Below, one piece after another: positions 8,221 through 19,301 of a DNA stretch of 64,000 bases (positions within the stretch are counted from its first letter, which is position 1; every line of letters starts with the position of its first letter). The stretch covers positions 2,513,501-2,577,500 of the forward strand of contig NZ_CP129382.1 of assembly GCF_030435705.1 (NCBI RefSeq). The letters are read 5' to 3'. The DNA is from Rhizobium sp. SSA_523 (GTDB taxonomy: Bacteria > Pseudomonadota > Alphaproteobacteria > Rhizobiales > Rhizobiaceae). The translations under genes were made by a program, and so were the position numbers. Below the pieces are notes generated by a model. That model saw nothing but the letters and a program-made list of their open reading frames with translations. It did not search any database and had not been told where the DNA came from.

Positions 8221-10914
8221 TCAGGCGGCCAGATCGCGCAGAACCGTCTGCAGAATGCCGCCATTGTTGACATAGGTGACTTCATCGAGCGTATCGATGC
8301 GGCAGAGGATCTTGATCTCCTTCACCGTACCGTCGGCATAGGTGATCTTTGCCGTCTTCCACTCGCGCGGCTTGATCTCGCCGTCGAGACCTTCGATGGT
8401 CACGGTCTCGTCACCCTTCAGATCCAGCGACTGCCAGTTCATGCCTTCTTCGAACACGAAGGGCACAACTCCCATGCCGACCAGGTTGGAGCGATGGATA
8501 CGCTCGAAGGACTGGGCAATCACAGCGCGCACGCCAAGAAGGTTGGTGCCCTTGGCCGCCCAGTCACGCGAGGAACCATTGCCGTATTCGACGCCGGCGA
8601 AGATCACCAGCGGAACGCCTTCCGCCTTGTACTTCATGGCCGCATCGTAGATCGACATCTCTTCCTTCGACGGATAGTGGACCGTGTAGCCGCCTTCCTT
8701 GCCGTTCGGACCAAGCATGAAATTGCGGATGCGGATATTGGCGAAGGTGCCGCGCATCATCACTTCATGGTTGCCGCGGCGGGTACCATACTGGTTGAAG
8801 TCGGCCACGCCGACGCCGTGATCCATCAGATAGGCGCCGGCGGGCGATGCCGCCTTGATCGAACCGGCAGGCGAAATATGGTCGGTGGTGATCTTGTCGC
8901 CGAAGAGGCCGAGAACCCGCGCGCCCCGGATATTGGAGAGGCCGGCACCGGTCTTGCCCATGCCGACAAAATAGGGCGGGTTCTGCACATAGGTCGAGCC
9001 GTCGTCCCAGGCATAGGTCTGGCCGGCCGGCACCTGAACTGCCTGCCAGTTGACGTCGCCCTTGAAGACATCCGCATATTTGGTCTCGTAGAGCTCGCGG
9101 GTCACGTATTTCAGGATGAATTCCTGGATCTCGTGCGAGGTCGGCCAGATATCCTTGAGGAAGACCGGCTGACCATTCTGGTCCAGCCCGAGCGGCTCGG
9201 TCGTCAGGTCCTTCTGCACCGTACCGGCCAGCGCATAGGCAACGACCAGCGGCGGAGAGGCCAGGTAGTTGGCCTGCACGTCCGGCGAGATACGGCCTTC
9301 GAAGTTACGATTGCCCGACAGGACGCCGGCGGTGATCAGGCCCTTGTCGTTGATGGTCTTGGAGATCGGTGCCGGCAGCGGGCCGGAATTGCCGATGCAG
9401 GTGGTGCAGCCGAAGCCGACCAGGTTGAAGCCAAGCGCATCGAGCGAGTCCTGCAGGCCGGACTTGGCGAGATATTCGCCAACCACCTGGCTTCCCGGTG
9501 CCAGCGAGGTCTTGACCCAGGGCGCCGACTTCAGACCCTTCGCGACAGCATTGCGGGCCAGGAGACCGGCCGCGATCAGTACGCTCGGGTTCGACGTATT
9601 GGTGCAGGAGGTGATGGCGGCAATCGCCACATCGCCATGGCCGAGGTCGAAATCCGTGCCTTCGACGGCATAACGGCTGTCGAGCTGGCCGGGCTTCTTG
9701 TAATCGGTCTCGAGAGCGGTCGCGAAGTTCGGCGCGATGGTTTCGAGGGCCAGGCGGCCTTCCGGACGCTTCGGGCCTGCCATGGACGGCACGACATCGC
9801 CGAGATCCAGTTCCAGCGTATCCGTGAAGACGAGGTCGGAGCCATCGCCTTCGCGCCACATGCCCTGTGCCTTCGAATAGGCTTCGACCAGCGCAATGCG
9901 GTCCTTCGTGCGGCCCGACATGGTGAGATAGTTGATGGTTTCGCCATCGACCGGGAAGAAGCCGCAGGTCGCGCCGTATTCCGGTCCCATATTGCCGATC
10001 GTCGCGCGGTCGGCAAGCGACATGGAATCGAGGCCCGGGCCGAAGAATTCGACGAATTTCGATACCACGCCCTTCTTGCGCAGCATCTGCACGACGGTGA
10101 GCACCAGGTCGGTGGCGGTGACGCCTTCCTTGACCTTGCCGGTCAGCTTGAAGCCGACGACTTCCGGCAGAAGCATGGAGACCGGCTGGCCGAGCATGGC
10201 CGCTTCCGCCTCGATGCCGCCCACGCCCCAGCCGAGCACGCCCAGACCATTGATCATGGTCGTGTGGCTGTCGGTACCAACGCAGGTATCCGGATAGGCA
10301 ATGGTTTCCCCGTCTTCATCCTTGGTCCAGACCGTCTGGCCGAGGTATTCCAGATTGACCTGGTGACAGATGCCGGTGCCGGGCGGCACGACGCGGAAAT
10401 TCTTGAAGGCCTGCTGGCCCCATTTCAGGAAGCGGTAACGCTCGCCATTGCGCTCGTATTCCAGCTCGACATTCTTGGCAAAGGCGGTCGGCGTTCCGAA
10501 TTCATCCACGATGACGGAATGGTCGATGACGAGATCGACGGGAACCAGCGGATTGATCTTTTCCGGATCGCCACCGAGCGCCACCATTGCGTCGCGCATG
10601 GCCGCAAGATCGACCACGGCCGGAACACCGGTGAAATCCTGCATCAGGACGCGGGCCGGGCGGTAGGCGATCTCGTTTTCAACCTTGCCCTTGTTGGTCA
10701 GCCATTCGGCCACGGCCAGGATATTCTCCCTGGTGACAGACTGGCCGTCTTCGTGACGCAGCAGATTTTCCAGAAGCACCTTCATCGAGAAGGGAAGCTT
10801 GGATACGCCGGCCAAACCATTGGCTTCCGCCTTTGGCAGGCTGAAATACACATAGTCTTTGCCATCGACGGTCAGGACCGACCGGCAATTAAAGCTGTCG
10901 AGAGATTTTGTCAC
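8221..10914 (-). CDS. acnA: Aconitate hydratase A
   Basis: An 897-residue TCA cycle enzyme that interconverts citrate and isocitrate through a [4Fe-4S] cluster. The cluster ligands are Cys437 in SCTNTSNP and Cys503/Cys506 in [12 protein letters not shown]. The substrate loops [18 protein letters not shown] and the C-terminal swivel domain ([16 protein letters not shown]) are intact. I chose the GTG at 10914 ([12 protein letters not shown], the usual rhizobial start) rather than the in-frame codon at 10977, which adds 21 unrelated residues. It is divergent from ccmA across 265 nt and ends at a strong terminator, so it is probably monocistronic. Confidence 0.97.
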   Translation of the reverse strand: MTKSLDSFNCRSVLTVDGKDYVYFSLPKAEANGLAGVSKLPFSMKVLLENLLRHEDGQSVTRENILAVAEWLTNKGKVENEIAYRPARVLMQDFTGVPAVVDLAAMRDAMVALGGDPEKINPLVPVDLVIDHSVIVDEFGTPTAFAKNVELEYERNGERYRFLKWGQQAFKNFRVVPPGTGICHQVNLEYLGQTVWTKDEDGETIAYPDTCVGTDSHTTMINGLGVLGWGVGGIEAEAAMLGQPVSMLLPEVVGFKLTGKVKEGVTATDLVLTVVQMLRKKGVVSKFVEFFGPGLDSMSLADRATIGNMGPEYGATCGFFPVDGETINYLTMSGRTKDRIALVEAYSKAQGMWREGDGSDLVFTDTLELDLGDVVPSMAGPKRPEGRLALETIAPNFATALETDYKKPGQLDSRYAVEGTDFDLGHGDVAIAAITSCTNTSNPSVLIAAGLLARNAVAKGLKSAPWVKTSLAPGSQVVGEYLAKSGLQDSLDALGFNLVGFGCTTCIGNSGPLPAPISKTINDKGLITAGVLSGNRNFEGRISPDVQANYLASPPLVVAYALAGTVQKDLTTEPLGLDQNGQPVFLKDIWPTSHEIQEFILKYVTRELYETKYADVFKGDVNWQAVQVPAGQTYAWDDGSTYVQNPPYFVGMGKTGAGLSNIRGARVLGLFGDKITTDHISPAGSIKAASPAGAYLMDHGVGVADFNQYGTRRGNHEVMMRGTFANIRIRNFMLGPNGKEGGYTVHYPSKEEMSIYDAAMKYKAEGVPLVIFAGVEYGNGSSRDWAAKGTNLLGVRAVIAQSFERIHRSNLVGMGVVPFVFEEGMNWQSLDLKGDETVTIEGLDGEIKPREWKTAKITYADGTVKEIKILCRIDTLDEVTYVNNGGILQTVLRDLAA

Positions 10915-11179
10915 GGAAACAACCCCGCTGATATCAGAGCCAACACGCGCGTGCGGACGCCTATGCACTTCTTGCACATCAGGATGCGGGTACGACCATT
11001 TCCGCTGTCCGCACGAGAAGAAGATTCTTCAGGTCCGGCGCAAAGTGAAAATCACGCCGGCCGCTGGCGTGGTTGCGAAGCTTATAGATAATTTCTAAGA
11101 ACTGTTCCAGACGGTGACGGCATCGTTCGGCAGATTTTTTTCCCACCTCTGCGGGAATGGCAAATCAAAGGTAACCCTG

Positions 11180-11872
11180 ATGCGGCTCCTTTCGGAAAAC
11201 CTCGCAGCACGGCGTGGCGAAGATCTGATTTTCTCACAGGTTTCCTTCGACATCGGCGCTGGCGAGGCGCTTTTGCTGACCGGCCGCAACGGCAGCGGCA
11301 AGTCAACGCTTCTGCGCGTGATTGCCGGATTGATTCGCCCCGCCGCCGGCCGCGTCCACTGGCAGGATGACAGCGTGTCCGAGGCCGTGCCGGCCTGCGA
11401 AGCCTGCCATTATCTCGGCCACCGCAATGCGATGAAGCCGGAATTGACGGTCAAGGAAAATCTCGCTTTCTGGCAGGACTGCCTGGGCGACCGGCCGGGC
11501 CGCCAGGGCATTGGCGTTGACGAGGCCGCCGATAGGGTGGAACTGCGCAGCATCCTGCACCTCCCCTTCGGCTATCTGTCGGCCGGCCAGCAGCGCCGCA
11601 TGGCCTTTGCCAAGCTTCTGGTGGCCCACCGCCCGGTCTGGCTTCTCGACGAACCCACAGCAGCGCTCGATGTCGGCGCCGAGGCGCTGTTCAGCCAGCT
11701 CATCCGGACGCATCTGGCCACGGGCGGACTGGTTCTGGCGGCCACGCACCAGCCTCTCGATTTCAAAGCGCGCCACCGGCTGGAGATGAAGGGCTTCGCC
11801 TTTGCCGGAATGGAGGGGGAGATGCCCGGCGGGGCAGAGGGGGGTATTTTCGCCGGAGGAGATGATCGATGA
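11180..11872 (+). CDS. ccmA: Cytochrome c biogenesis ATP-binding protein CcmA
   Basis: A 230-residue ABC ATPase of the System I cytochrome c maturation pathway; with CcmB and CcmC it drives release of holo-CcmE-haem. Walker A GRNGSGKST is at 35-43, the signature YLSAGQQ at 132-138 and Walker B WLLDEPT at 154-160. The ATG at 11180 has AAAGG 7 nt upstream; an earlier in-frame ATG at 11114 adds residues unlike the family. The last residues after about 210 are a loose Gly/Glu-rich tail. First gene of ccmABCDG; ccmB overlaps it by 4 nt. Confidence 0.95.
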   Translation: MRLLSENLAARRGEDLIFSQVSFDIGAGEALLLTGRNGSGKSTLLRVIAGLIRPAAGRVHWQDDSVSEAVPACEACHYLGHRNAMKPELTVKENLAFWQDCLGDRPGRQGIGVDEAADRVELRSILHLPFGYLSAGQQRRMAFAKLLVAHRPVWLLDEPTAALDVGAEALFSQLIRTHLATGGLVLAATHQPLDFKARHRLEMKGFAFAGMEGEMPGGAEGGIFAGGDDR

Positions 11873-12528
11873 CCGCCCTTCTCCTGCGCGACCTGAAACT
11901 CTCCATCCGCGCCGGCGGCGGCGCCTTGATCGGCATTCTGTTCTTTCTGACCGTGGTTGCGGTCATTCCCTTCGGCGTTGGGCCCGATCTCAATCTTTTG
12001 GCGCGCATCGGCCCGGCCATCGTCTGGATCGGGGCCCTGCTGGCAGCCCTGCTCGGCCTCGACCGCCTGTTCCAGACCGATCGCGACGATGGCTCGCTGG
12101 ATCTCCTCCTGATGCAGGAGAACCCGCTGGTTCTCACCATCCTTGTCAAATGCCTCGCCCACTGGCTGGCAAATGTGCTTCCCCTGGTCATTGCCTCGCC
12201 GCTGCTCGGCCTGTTCATGAACATGGACGAATTGGCCATTGGCGCCTGCATGCTCACCCTCCTCGTCGGCTCGCCGGCGCTTACCCTCATCGGAGCGGTG
12301 GGCGCCGCCGTGGCCGTGACCCTGCCGCGCGGCGGATTGCTGGTATCGATCCTGGTTCTGCCGCTGTGCATTCCGGTGCTCATCTTCGGCGTGAGCGCCA
12401 CCTATGCCGCCGTGGAGGATCCTGCGCCCTTCCTGCCGCCTTTCCTTATTCTGACCGCCATCACGATGTTTTTTGCCGTCCTTGGCCCGGCGGGCGCCGC
12501 ACTGGCGTTGCGCAATGCCGGCGATTGA
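11869..12528 (+). CDS. ccmB: Haem exporter permease CcmB
   Basis: A 219-residue inner membrane protein with about six helices, partner of CcmA in the CcmABC complex of cytochrome c maturation. The start MTALLLRDLKLSIRAGGG and the segment RIGPAIVWIGALLAALLGLDRLFQTDRDDGSLDLL are typical of CcmB. Its ATG overlaps the ccmA stop as ATGA, implying coupled translation and equal stoichiometry. Confidence 0.95.
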   Translation: MTALLLRDLKLSIRAGGGALIGILFFLTVVAVIPFGVGPDLNLLARIGPAIVWIGALLAALLGLDRLFQTDRDDGSLDLLLMQENPLVLTILVKCLAHWLANVLPLVIASPLLGLFMNMDELAIGACMLTLLVGSPALTLIGAVGAAVAVTLPRGGLLVSILVLPLCIPVLIFGVSATYAAVEDPAPFLPPFLILTAITMFFAVLGPAGAALALRNAGD

Positions 12529-12571
12529 CTAGAATCAAGGCGGGCTCCCGGCCCTGTTTTAGAGGAACCCT

Positions 12572-13339
12572 ATGAATCAGAGCCTAGCCATCCGCAAGTT
12601 CAGCGATCTTGCCAATCCGACACGCTTCCTGGCCCTTGCCGAACGCGTGCTGCCCTGGCTTGCCGGGTTGACGATCATCCTGCTGGTGCTCGGTCTGACA
12701 CTGTCCTTTGCAACGCAGGGCGATTACCAGCAGGGCGACACGGTCCGCATCATGTATATCCACGTGCCGGCCGCCTGGCTCTCGATGATGTGCTACACGG
12801 TCATGGCGCTTTCGGCCATCGGCACCCTGGTCTGGCGCCATCCGCTGGCCGATGTCAGCCACAAGGCCGCAGCGCCGCTTGGGGCCGCCTTCACCTTGAT
12901 CGCGCTCGTCACCGGCTCGCTCTGGGGCAAGCCCATGTGGGGAACCTGGTGGGTCTGGGATGCCCGGCTGACCTCGGTCTTCATCCTCTTCCTGATGTAT
13001 CTCGGCCTGATCGCGCTCAACCGGGCCATGGACGACCCGTCCCGGGCAGCCCGCGTATCGGCGGTGCTGATCCTTGTCGGCTTCGTCAACATCCCGATCA
13101 TCAAGTTTTCCGTCGACTGGTGGAATACGCTTCATCAGCCGGCCAGCGTCATCCGGATCGACGGACCGACGATCGACGCGGAATTCCTCTGGCCCCTGCT
13201 GATCATGGCGACGGCCTTTACCTGTCTCTTCTTCACCTTGCACATCATGGCGATGCGCAACGAGATCTGGCGGCGGCGCGTCGCCACGCAGCGGCGCATG
13301 GCGGCCCGCATGGCAGGCCAGGGAGGCGGATCGGCATGA
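12572..13339 (+). CDS. ccmC: Haem-handling protein CcmC
   Basis: A 255-residue membrane protein with six predicted helices that presents haem to the chaperone CcmE. The tryptophan-rich periplasmic WWD motif is at about residues 118-135 ([18 protein letters not shown]), with the haem-ligand histidine region IHVP at 63-66 and a second histidine in LHIMA near 215. AGAGGAACC precedes the ATG by 4 nt. A gap of 43 nt separates it from ccmB, and ccmD overlaps its stop. The Arg-rich tail ([13 protein letters not shown]) is cytoplasmic. Confidence 0.96.
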   Translation: MNQSLAIRKFSDLANPTRFLALAERVLPWLAGLTIILLVLGLTLSFATQGDYQQGDTVRIMYIHVPAAWLSMMCYTVMALSAIGTLVWRHPLADVSHKAAAPLGAAFTLIALVTGSLWGKPMWGTWWVWDARLTSVFILFLMYLGLIALNRAMDDPSRAARVSAVLILVGFVNIPIIKFSVDWWNTLHQPASVIRIDGPTIDAEFLWPLLIMATAFTCLFFTLHIMAMRNEIWRRRVATQRRMAARMAGQGGGSA

Positions 13340-13563
13340 GTCACGCCTTCTACATCCTGGCCTCCTATGCCATCACGGCGGTCACCATCCTGTCCCTCGT
13401 CCTGTGGACATGGTCCGACGGTCGGGCGCGGCGCCGTGAACTGGCCGCACTCGAAGCAGCCGGTCTCCGCCGCCGTTCGGCCGCACCCGCCACGGCCTCT
13501 CAGCCGTCTCCTGGCCGTCCCTCTTCTCCGGCAACCGATCCAAGTGAAACAGCGGCGCCATGA
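13336..13563 (+). CDS. ccmD: Haem exporter protein CcmD
   Basis: A 75-residue small membrane protein that stabilises the CcmABC-haem-CcmE complex. One membrane helix (about residues 5-26, [20 protein letters not shown]) is followed by a basic cytoplasmic stretch (DGRARRREL) as in all CcmD proteins, and then an unusually long Pro/Ser/Ala-rich tail of about 30 residues. It overlaps ccmC by ATGA at its start and ccmG by ATGA at its end. Confidence 0.9.
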   Translation: MSHAFYILASYAITAVTILSLVLWTWSDGRARRRELAALEAAGLRRRSAAPATASQPSPGRPSSPATDPSETAAP

Positions 13564-14159
13564 AACTTGATGCAGACAGCCCGGCACCGCGGCGTTCCCT
13601 CAGGGCGCTTGCCCTCATACCTCTGGTGATCTTCGCTCTCTTTGCGGCGATTGCGGGCAAGATGCTGTATGATCAGGATGTGAACGGGCTGGATATCTCC
13701 TCCATCCCCTCGGCGCTGATCGGCAAGCAGGCCCCCTCGCTCTCGCTGCCGGCGCTCCACGGCTCGCAGACGCCGCCGCTCACGGATGAGGCCATTCGCG
13801 GCAAGCTTGCGCTTGTGAATGTCTTTGCCTCCTGGTGCGTCCCCTGCCGGCAGGAGCATCCGCTTCTCTCCGAACTGGCCAGGGACAAAAGGCTGACCGT
13901 CGTCGGGATCAACTACAAGGACCGCAATGACAATGCCCTGCGCTTTCTCGGCGAATTGGGCAATCCCTATGCCGCCATCGGAGTCGATCCCAACGGTAAG
14001 GCGGCGATCGACTGGGGGGTCTACGGAATCCCGGAGACCTATCTGGTCGCCCCCGACGGCACGATCCTCTACAAGCGTGTCGGCCCCTTCGACGAGCGAA
14101 GCGTGACGGAGGATCTGCTGCCGGCCATCGAAAAGGCCCTTGGCGCGGCCGGATCCTGA
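13560..14159 (+). CDS. ccmG: Thiol:disulfide oxidoreductase CcmG (CycY/DsbE)
   Basis: A 199-residue membrane-anchored thioredoxin-fold protein that keeps the cytochrome c CxxCH cysteines reduced for haem attachment. An N-terminal anchor helix (about 14-34) is followed by a periplasmic domain with the active site WCVPC (Cys93, Cys96) and the [11 protein letters not shown] cis-proline loop typical of CcmG. Last gene of the visible ccm operon; ccmE, ccmF and ccmH are not in this window, so the system is split as in other rhizobia. It is convergent with DUF2585 with a 6-nt gap. Confidence 0.95.
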   Translation: MKLDADSPAPRRSLRALALIPLVIFALFAAIAGKMLYDQDVNGLDISSIPSALIGKQAPSLSLPALHGSQTPPLTDEAIRGKLALVNVFASWCVPCRQEHPLLSELARDKRLTVVGINYKDRNDNALRFLGELGNPYAAIGVDPNGKAAIDWGVYGIPETYLVAPDGTILYKRVGPFDERSVTEDLLPAIEKALGAAGS

Positions 14160-14165
14160 GATCCG

Positions 14166-14753
14166 TCAGACACCGGCCTGCCAGGCCTTGATCGCATCCA
14201 CCGGCCAGACCAGCATCAGGACGTTGAGCGCGAGGTTGTCGCGGATCAGCCAGCCGGTAAAGACCTCGAAGACGATTGCCACCAGCACCGTCAGCCAGAC
14301 CGGCGCGCGCGCCGCAAACAGGAAGCCGACGGCCATGAAAACGGTGTCCATGGCGGAGTTCAGGATGCTGTCGCCCTCGTAACCGATTGCCATGGTGGCG
14401 GAACGGTAGCGGTTGATGATGATCGGCGAGTTTTCAAGAACCTCCCAGACAGCCTCGATGAAGGTGGCGAGCGCCAGGCGCTTGGCAAACGAGGCGCGGC
14501 GCAGCACCAGGAAGGCCAGTCCGTAAAAGAGAAAGCCGTGGATGATGTGCGAGGGCGTATACCAATCCGCCAGATGCTGGGAATTCCCCGGCGTGTTCAC
14601 GCCCGGTTCGAAGAGTTTGATCTCGCCGCAGGCGCAGATCCACAGCCGGCCCATCGCATATTCGACCAGGATCTGCGCCACCAGAATGGCGAGAGCGACC
14701 CAAAACCAGAACGAGACGTGCCTTTGATACCGCAGGGACTCCGCAACGCTCAC
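14166..14753 (-). CDS. UPF0314/DUF2585 membrane protein
   Basis: A 195-residue membrane protein with about five helices, of a family (DUF2585, UPF0314) confined mainly to Rhizobiales and of unknown function. Distinctive segments are [40 protein letters not shown] and [18 protein letters not shown] in family order. The start is GTG at 14753, overlapping the yciB stop by 4 nt (GTGA), so translation is coupled to the septation protein gene. Last gene of the dapF-mtaB-ftsY-yciB unit. Confidence 0.9.
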   Translation of the reverse strand: MSVAESLRYQRHVSFWFWVALAILVAQILVEYAMGRLWICACGEIKLFEPGVNTPGNSQHLADWYTPSHIIHGFLFYGLAFLVLRRASFAKRLALATFIEAVWEVLENSPIIINRYRSATMAIGYEGDSILNSAMDTVFMAVGFLFAARAPVWLTVLVAIVFEVFTGWLIRDNLALNVLMLVWPVDAIKAWQAGV

Positions 14754-15397
14754 TTGCGATCCTCGGTCTTCGGATCAAGCGAATGTTTCATGATCAGCGG
14801 CATCTGCGCGAGCGTGAAGATGATGGTGATCGGCATCGTGCCCCAGACCTTGAAGTTCACCCAAACATCATCGGAAAAATTGCGCCAGACCACCTCGTTC
14901 AGAACGGCCAGGAACAGGAAGAAGATCCCCCAGCGGAGGGTGAGCTTGCGCCAGCCTTCATCCGTCAGCTGGAAGGCGGCATTGAACACGTAACCGAGCA
15001 GCGATTTGCCGAAGAACAAACCGCCGAGCAGCGCCACGCCGAAGAGGCTGTTGACGATGGTCGGCTTCATCTTGATGAAGATCTCGTCCTGCAGCCAGAT
15101 CGACAACCCGCCGAAGACCAGCACGACGATGCCGGACACGAAGGGCATGATCGGCAGATGCTTGAAGACCAGTTTCGACACGATCAGCGAAAGAACCGTT
15201 GCCGACATGAAGAGCCCGGTCGCCACCAAAAGCGGCCCGCCGAGAACGGACAGGGACGGGAACCGCTCCAAAAGCCATTCGCCGCGCAGATTGGCGAAGA
15301 AGAACACCAGCAAAGGGCCGATTTCCAGCGCAAATTTCAAGCCGGGATGGGCTTTCTCCTGCGGCGTCGGCGTCGTATCGCTTTCAAGGCTCTGCAT
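14750..15397 (-). CDS. yciB: Inner membrane-spanning septation protein A (YciB/IspZ)
   Basis: A 215-residue inner membrane protein with five to six helices, of the YciB family, which interacts with elongation and division proteins in enterobacteria and is needed for proper septation. Family blocks include [17 protein letters not shown] near the start, [39 protein letters not shown] and [15 protein letters not shown]. It lies 58 nt downstream of ftsY and overlaps the DUF2585 gene. Confidence 0.94.
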   Translation of the reverse strand: MQSLESDTTPTPQEKAHPGLKFALEIGPLLVFFFANLRGEWLLERFPSLSVLGGPLLVATGLFMSATVLSLIVSKLVFKHLPIMPFVSGIVVLVFGGLSIWLQDEIFIKMKPTIVNSLFGVALLGGLFFGKSLLGYVFNAAFQLTDEGWRKLTLRWGIFFLFLAVLNEVVWRNFSDDVWVNFKVWGTMPITIIFTLAQMPLIMKHSLDPKTEDRK

Positions 15398-15455
15398 GGT
15401 CTTGGTACTTACCTTTGGCTGATGATGGGGCGATGCAAACGCGCATTCTGTGGCA

Positions 15456-16856
15456 TCAATGCGTCACGCCGGCAATCGCCTGCGCGAATTCCCGGGCTTC
15501 GAAGGGCTCGAGATCCTCTATTCCTTCGCCGACGCCGATGAAATAGACCGGCAGCTTGTGCTTGGCAGCGATGGCAACGAGAATGCCGCCGCGCGCCGTG
15601 CCGTCCAGCTTGGTCATGATCAGGCCGCCGACACCGGCGACATTGCGGAAGATCTCCACCTGGTTCATGGCATTCTGGCCGGTCGTCGCATCGAGCGTCT
15701 GGAGAACCGTGTGCGGCGCCTCCGGATCGAGCTTGCCAAGCACGCGGACGATCTTTTCCAGCTCCGCCATCAGTTCGGCCTTGTTCTGCAGACGTCCCGC
15801 CGTGTCGATGATCAGCACGTCGCAGCGCTTTGCCCTCGCCTGCTCGAACGCATCATAGGCAAGTCCCGCCGCGTCCGCACCGAGCTTCGTGCCGATGAAC
15901 TCGGACTGGGTGCGGTCGGCCCAGATCTTCAATTGCTCGATGGCAGCAGCACGGAAGGTATCGCCGGCTGCCAGCATGACCTTCAGCCCCGAGCCTGACA
16001 GCTTGGCGGCCAGCTTGCCGATCGTCGTCGTCTTGCCGGTGCCGTTGACGCCGACCACCAGGATGACATGCGGCTTGTGCGAGAGATCGAGCTCCAGCGG
16101 CCTTGCTACAGGAGTAAGCACCTTGGTGATCTCCGAGGCCATGATGCGCGAGACATCCTCGCCCGTGACATCCTTGCCATAGCGTTCGGACGAGAGGCTA
16201 TCGGTGATGCGCATGGCCGTCTCGACCCCCAGATCCGCCTGGATCAGCAGGTCTTCCAATTCCTCAAGCGTCGCCTCGTCCAGCTTGCGCTTGGTGAAGA
16301 GCGCCGAAATCTGGCCGGTCAATTGCGAGGAGGTTCGCGACAGGCCCTGGCGCAGACGTTGGAACCAGGTGAGCTTCGGCGCGGCCACGGCCTCCACCAC
16401 CGGCTCTTCCTGGCGACGGGTGGCAAAGCCTTTGGGAAGGGCGGGTTCGGCAGTCAGCGGTGGTGTTTCCGCTTCGGTCGCGGAAGAGGAAACCGCAGCG
16501 GACGCGTCACCCCCCTCAGAGGGGGATAGCACCTCGACGGCGACATCTTCTTCCGCCTCGGCCTGCAGGAGCGACAAGGGAACCATGCCCAGCTCACCCG
16601 GCATGTCGGCAGGCGCAAGAAGCGCAGGCTCGTCATCCGCCGCGCCATCATCTGACGGACCCCCGGCCGTTTCCATCTCGATCTCGGCCACCGGATCGAT
16701 AGCGGCCACCGGCAGGTCCTCGTCCCGCGCATGCGGTTCGGTTTCGGCGGCGAGCGCCGCGCGGTCCTCCGGCGAAAGCCCCTTCTCCGCGTGATCCTCG
16801 TCCTGCGGCTTATCCTTGCCGAACGAGAAAACCTTCTTGATGAACCCCAGCGCCAT
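15456..16856 (-). CDS. ftsY: Signal recognition particle receptor FtsY
   Basis: A 466-residue GTPase that docks ribosome-SRP complexes at the inner membrane for co-translational insertion. An acidic, low-complexity A domain (about residues 12-150) precedes the NG domain; the P-loop GVNGTGKTT is at 269-277, followed by [13 protein letters not shown] and TKLDG motifs. Its partner Ffh is encoded about 4 kb away on the other strand. mtaB ends 15 nt upstream, so ftsY belongs to the dapF-mtaB-ftsY-yciB operon, and its ribosome binding site lies in that short gap. Confidence 0.97.
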   Translation of the reverse strand: MALGFIKKVFSFGKDKPQDEDHAEKGLSPEDRAALAAETEPHARDEDLPVAAIDPVAEIEMETAGGPSDDGAADDEPALLAPADMPGELGMVPLSLLQAEAEEDVAVEVLSPSEGGDASAAVSSSATEAETPPLTAEPALPKGFATRRQEEPVVEAVAAPKLTWFQRLRQGLSRTSSQLTGQISALFTKRKLDEATLEELEDLLIQADLGVETAMRITDSLSSERYGKDVTGEDVSRIMASEITKVLTPVARPLELDLSHKPHVILVVGVNGTGKTTTIGKLAAKLSGSGLKVMLAAGDTFRAAAIEQLKIWADRTQSEFIGTKLGADAAGLAYDAFEQARAKRCDVLIIDTAGRLQNKAELMAELEKIVRVLGKLDPEAPHTVLQTLDATTGQNAMNQVEIFRNVAGVGGLIMTKLDGTARGGILVAIAAKHKLPVYFIGVGEGIEDLEPFEAREFAQAIAGVTH

Positions 16857-16871
16857 GAATGATCCGTTCCG

Positions 16872-18146
16872 TCACGCTGCGGCGGCAGCGTCGACCTGCA
16901 TTGTCAGATATTTGCCATTGTGGCCCGTGATGGTCACCGGCACCAGATCCCGCGGCGACAGATGCGGAGCCGCGACCAGCGAGAAATTGTCGGTATGGGC
17001 AAAACCATTGCGTTCCACAAGGATGGTCTGCCGCGTCCCGACCATGCGGCCAAGATGGGCCGCAAGCAGGGCCTCTCCCTGAACGCGAAGCCGCGCCGCC
17101 CGTTCCTTGATCAAAGACCGGTCGAGTTGCGGCATGCGCGCGGCCGGCGTTCCCGGTCGCGGGCTATAGGGAAAGACATGGAGAAAGGCGATGCCGCAGT
17201 CTTCGACATGGCGCAGGGCATTGCCGAACATGTCCTCGGTCTCCGTCGGGAAGCCGGCGATCATATCGGCACCGAAGGTCACGTCGGGCCGCAGCCGGCG
17301 CACTGTTTCAGAAAAGGCCAGCGCATCGGCACTGGAATGGCGCCGTTTCATCCGCTTCAGGATCATGTCGTCGCCATGCTGCAGGGAGAGATGCAGATGC
17401 GGCATGAATCGCGGCTCGTCGGCCAAGAGATCGAGGAGATGACGGTCGGCCTCGATACTGTCGATGGAGGAGAGACGCAGCCGGCGAATGTCCGGCACCT
17501 GCTTCAGCAAGGTCCTGGCCAGCAGGCCAAGCGTCGGCTGCCCCGGCAGGTCGGCGCCGTAGCTGGTGGCATCGACGCCGGTGAGCACGATCTCGCAATA
17601 GCCGGCCTCCACCAGTTTCCGCGCCTGCTCGACCACGGCGCCCATGGGAACCGAACGGGAATTGCCACGGCCATAAGGGATGATGCAGAAGGTGCAGCGA
17701 TGGTCGCATCCGTTCTGCACCTGGATGAAGGCACGCACATGCCCGTCAATATGGTCGACCATCTGCGGCGCCGTCGCCTTGACGCTCATAATGTCGTTGA
17801 CGCGCAGCTTTTCTTCCGCAGAAACGCCGAAATCCGGCAAGGCGCGGTAGGATGCGCCCTTCAGCTTCTCCTCATTGCCGAGAACGGCATCGACCTCCGG
17901 CATGGCGCTGAAGGTGGCCGCCTCCGTCTGGGCCGCGCAGCCGGTCACGATGATGCGCGCATGGGGATTGTCGCGCCGCGCGCGGCGAATGGCCTGGCGC
18001 GCCTGGCGGACCGCCTCGCCGGTGACCGCGCAGGTATTGACGAGGACGGCATTGTTGAGCCCGGCCTTTTCCGCCTCCATGCGCATCACCTCGGATTCAT
18101 AGGTATTGAGGCGACAGCCGAAGGTGATGATGTCGACGCCACTCAC
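16872..18146 (-). CDS. mtaB: tRNA N6-threonylcarbamoyladenosine methylthiotransferase MtaB
   Basis: A 424-residue radical SAM enzyme that adds a methylthio group to t6A37 of ANN-decoding tRNAs. The N-terminal UPF0004 domain supplies three cluster cysteines (Cys11, Cys39, Cys70) and the radical SAM CxxxCxxC motif is Cys147, Cys151, Cys154 in [10 protein letters not shown]. The C-terminal TRAM-like part ends in [11 protein letters not shown]. MtaB rather than MiaB is favoured by length, by the [10 protein letters not shown] block and by GRGNSRS. The GTG start overlaps the dapF stop by 4 nt. Confidence 0.93.
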   Translation of the reverse strand: MSGVDIITFGCRLNTYESEVMRMEAEKAGLNNAVLVNTCAVTGEAVRQARQAIRRARRDNPHARIIVTGCAAQTEAATFSAMPEVDAVLGNEEKLKGASYRALPDFGVSAEEKLRVNDIMSVKATAPQMVDHIDGHVRAFIQVQNGCDHRCTFCIIPYGRGNSRSVPMGAVVEQARKLVEAGYCEIVLTGVDATSYGADLPGQPTLGLLARTLLKQVPDIRRLRLSSIDSIEADRHLLDLLADEPRFMPHLHLSLQHGDDMILKRMKRRHSSADALAFSETVRRLRPDVTFGADMIAGFPTETEDMFGNALRHVEDCGIAFLHVFPYSPRPGTPAARMPQLDRSLIKERAARLRVQGEALLAAHLGRMVGTRQTILVERNGFAHTDNFSLVAAPHLSPRDLVPVTITGHNGKYLTMQVDAAAAA

Positions 18147-19045
18147 TGCGCCAGCGCCTCGGCCTGGCCGTCGCGCACGAATTCGCCGGTTGCGGGGTCA
18201 AGCCTGCCCGACCATTCCCATTCGGCGGGGCCCGTCATGATGACGTGATCGTCGGCCCGCCACTCGATGGCGAGTCTGCCGCGGCCCGGGCTGGACGCCA
18301 CGATGATGTCGACGTTGCGGCCGGTGCGCCCGGTCCTTGCCGCGGAAACGCCCGCCGCGCAGGCGGCCGAACCGCAGGCAAGCGTCAGCCCGGCCCCCCG
18401 CTCCCAGGTCCGCGTCACAAGCTCGGTCGGCGTCACGACCTGCGCCAGCGTGATATTGGCCCTTTCCGGAAACATCGGGTGATTCTCGATAAGCGGCCCG
18501 AACCGCTCCAGCTCGAAGCTCATGGGGTCGCGATCGACCCAGAAGACGGCGTGCGGATTGCCCATGGACATGGCCGAGGGCGAGTGCAGCACCGGATTAT
18601 CGATCGGCCCGATCTGCAGCTCGATCCGGCTTGTATCGTAGAACTCCTCCGAAAGCGGGATCCTGTCCCACTCGAAGACCGGCGGGCCCATATCGACGGA
18701 GATCGTTCCGTCCTGGTGCTCCTCGGCATTCAGAATGCCGGCAAGCGTCTGGAAGGTGAAGACCTTGCGTCCGGTTTCGGCCGACAGCGCCTGCACGACA
18801 CAGCGCGTACCATTGCCGCAGGCCTGAGCACGCGTGCCGTCGCAATTGACGATGTCGATATAGGCATCGGTTCCGTCCAGCTTCGGATCGTGGATCGCCA
18901 TGATCTGGTCAAAGGCCGTGGCCGGATCTCCGGCAAGCGCGATGGCCGCCTGCGATGCCACACGCTCGGTGCGGCCGCGCATGTCAACGACGAGGATCTT
19001 GTTGCCAAGCCCGTTCATCTTTGCAAATTCGACCATCTGCGCCAT
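18143..19045 (-). CDS. dapF: Diaminopimelate epimerase
   Basis: A 300-residue PLP-independent epimerase converting LL- to meso-diaminopimelate for lysine and peptidoglycan synthesis. The two catalytic cysteines are Cys76 in ACGNGTRC and Cys224 in [10 protein letters not shown] use the ATG at 19045 ([15 protein letters not shown]), which has GAGGA 9 nt upstream; a start at 19060 would add five residues. First gene of the operon with mtaB, ftsY, yciB and DUF2585; the promoter should lie in the 256-nt gap to the metallo-hydrolase gene. Confidence 0.96.
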   Translation of the reverse strand: MAQMVEFAKMNGLGNKILVVDMRGRTERVASQAAIALAGDPATAFDQIMAIHDPKLDGTDAYIDIVNCDGTRAQACGNGTRCVVQALSAETGRKVFTFQTLAGILNAEEHQDGTISVDMGPPVFEWDRIPLSEEFYDTSRIELQIGPIDNPVLHSPSAMSMGNPHAVFWVDRDPMSFELERFGPLIENHPMFPERANITLAQVVTPTELVTRTWERGAGLTLACGSAACAAGVSAARTGRTGRNVDIIVASSPGRGRLAIEWRADDHVIMTGPAEWEWSGRLDPATGEFVRDGQAEALAQ

Positions 19046-19301
19046 GGTGCACGTCCTCATTTACGGAATAGCCCGCCATTTCCCGCCTATATGGCGGAAA
19101 ACCGGGGCCATTTCCAGTCTGTCGACCCCGAGGCATCTGAGCGCGTGTCGAAGACAGGGGGCTCGCTCGCCGATCGCCACGGCTCCCCGGCGCCCGGCCA
19201 GCTGCCAAATACCGGACCGCCAGCCATCTGCCCTGCAGCTCAGGCGCATGCCAGCTTCGATGCCATGCTTGCTTTCAAGGTCCGTGCGTCAGGCGCGGGC
19301 T

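Noticed and set aside
8494..11091. 865-codon open frame on the plus strand
   Set aside because: Antisense shadow of acnA in GC-rich DNA; His/Arg/Asp-rich composition and no motif.
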